Positions 63,780 through 64,000 of a stretch of 64,000 nt of DNA are shown piece by piece. Location of the stretch: the NCBI GenBank assembly GCA_013002025.1, contig JABDKW010000072.1:45551-109550 (forward strand). The letters run 5' to 3'. Both the position numbers and the translations under genes were made by a program. Source of the DNA: Gammaproteobacteria bacterium. GTDB lineage: Bacteria > Pseudomonadota > Gammaproteobacteria > Arenicellales > Arenicellaceae. The notes beneath the pieces are model-generated. The model was not told the origin of the DNA. It did not search any database and was given only the letters and a program-made list of their open reading frames with translations. Every line of letters starts with the position of its first letter. Position 1 is the stretch's first letter.

Positions 63780-64000
63780 CTATTTGCCAAACAAGCCCTT
63801 TAAAAGCTCTTTGCCTTTTTCTTTAGTTGACGAGGCTTTGTCATCGCCGCCCAGTTTGGATTTCAGAAAGTCGGATTTTCGTTCGTTCAACTTTTGCTTC
63901 GCAATATTGCCAAACAAAGCCCCCATATCCAGCGAGTAGCTGGGCTCATAAAGATTGTTGGAGAACTTGATCGGAATCGTCACACCGGCCAGATTCTCCA
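63780..64000 (-). CDS. AsmA-like protein, C-terminal end (partial)
   Basis: The last about 72 residues of a gene that continues beyond the right edge. The pattern TIPIKFSNNLYEPSYSLDMGALF and the Lys-rich tail ending KELLKGLFGK match the end of AsmA-family envelope proteins. The start and the rest of the protein are outside the window, so the exact member is not known. Confidence 0.6.
   Translation of the reverse strand, partial: ENLAGVTIPIKFSNNLYEPSYSLDMGALFGNIAKQKLNERKSDFLKSKLGGDDKASSTKEKGKELLKGLFGK

Overview
The window looks like chromosomal DNA of a free-living, aerobic, probably marine gammaproteobacterium with a hydrocarbon, lipid and amine-based metabolism. This is inferred from gene content (AlkB with rubredoxin, several thiolases and acyl-CoA enzymes, PhyH- and GBBH-type dioxygenases, a carotenoid oxygenase, CopA/CopB copper resistance) and from moderate GC; the genus cannot be fixed from sequence alone. 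There is no transposase, integrase, phage module, CRISPR array or rRNA. One tRNA-Pro(CGG) with an encoded CCA is present. Both window edges cut genes: an FtsH-like protease tail on the left and an AsmA-like tail on the right.

Layout: 1-1 kb, FtsH-like C-terminus coupled to a cysteine-motif membrane protein. 1.4-4.3 kb, periplasmic gamma-glutamyltransferase facing an APC permease that has no usual start codon. 4.6-9.4 kb, a GBBH/TMLH-type dioxygenase divergent from a threonine aldolase, then GST and an old-yellow-enzyme relative. 9.4-15 kb, MFS transporter, tRNA-Pro, M19 dipeptidase, class V aminotransferase, rubredoxin and AlkB. 15-18 kb, thiolase, medium-chain dehydrogenase and alpha/beta hydrolase. 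18-28.5 kb, transporters (APC, Ca/Na antiporter, RND pump with adaptor, split YeeE/YedE pair) and a DUF3300 protein. 28.7-34 kb, hydrolase, SDR, DAHP synthase and a lipoprotein carboxylesterase. 33.9-38.6 kb, PepSY proteins divergent from a copper operon (DUF411, CopA oxidase, CopB). 38.6-44 kb, two thiolase-family enzymes, carotenoid oxygenase, a methyltransferase and an iodotyrosine-deiodinase-like flavoprotein. 44-49 kb, DUF3604 lipoprotein, copper P-type ATPase and cupredoxin. 49-53 kb, HMG-CoA reductase, enoyl-CoA hydratase and acyl-CoA synthetase. 53-64 kb, metaxin-like GST, MATE transporter behind a leader-peptide attenuator, FeS-type photolyase, MMPL exporter, an ECF sigma/anti-sigma/DUF4252 operon, PhyH dioxygenase and the AsmA-like tail.

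The two copper loci, 11 kb apart, carry the same MerR-type promoter: a 19-bp spacer with a TAGAG-N4-CTCTAAGC dyad. They are probably controlled by one CueR-like regulator encoded elsewhere.

The most unusual signal lies before the MATE gene at 54.2-54.4 kb: promoter, a 29-residue leader peptide with Cys-Ala-Cys-Ala-Cys, and five RNA segments that can form mutually exclusive hairpins ending in a Rho-independent terminator. This is the logic of amino-acid attenuators such as those of trp and his, here apparently tuned to cysteine (or serine) and placed before an efflux-family gene.
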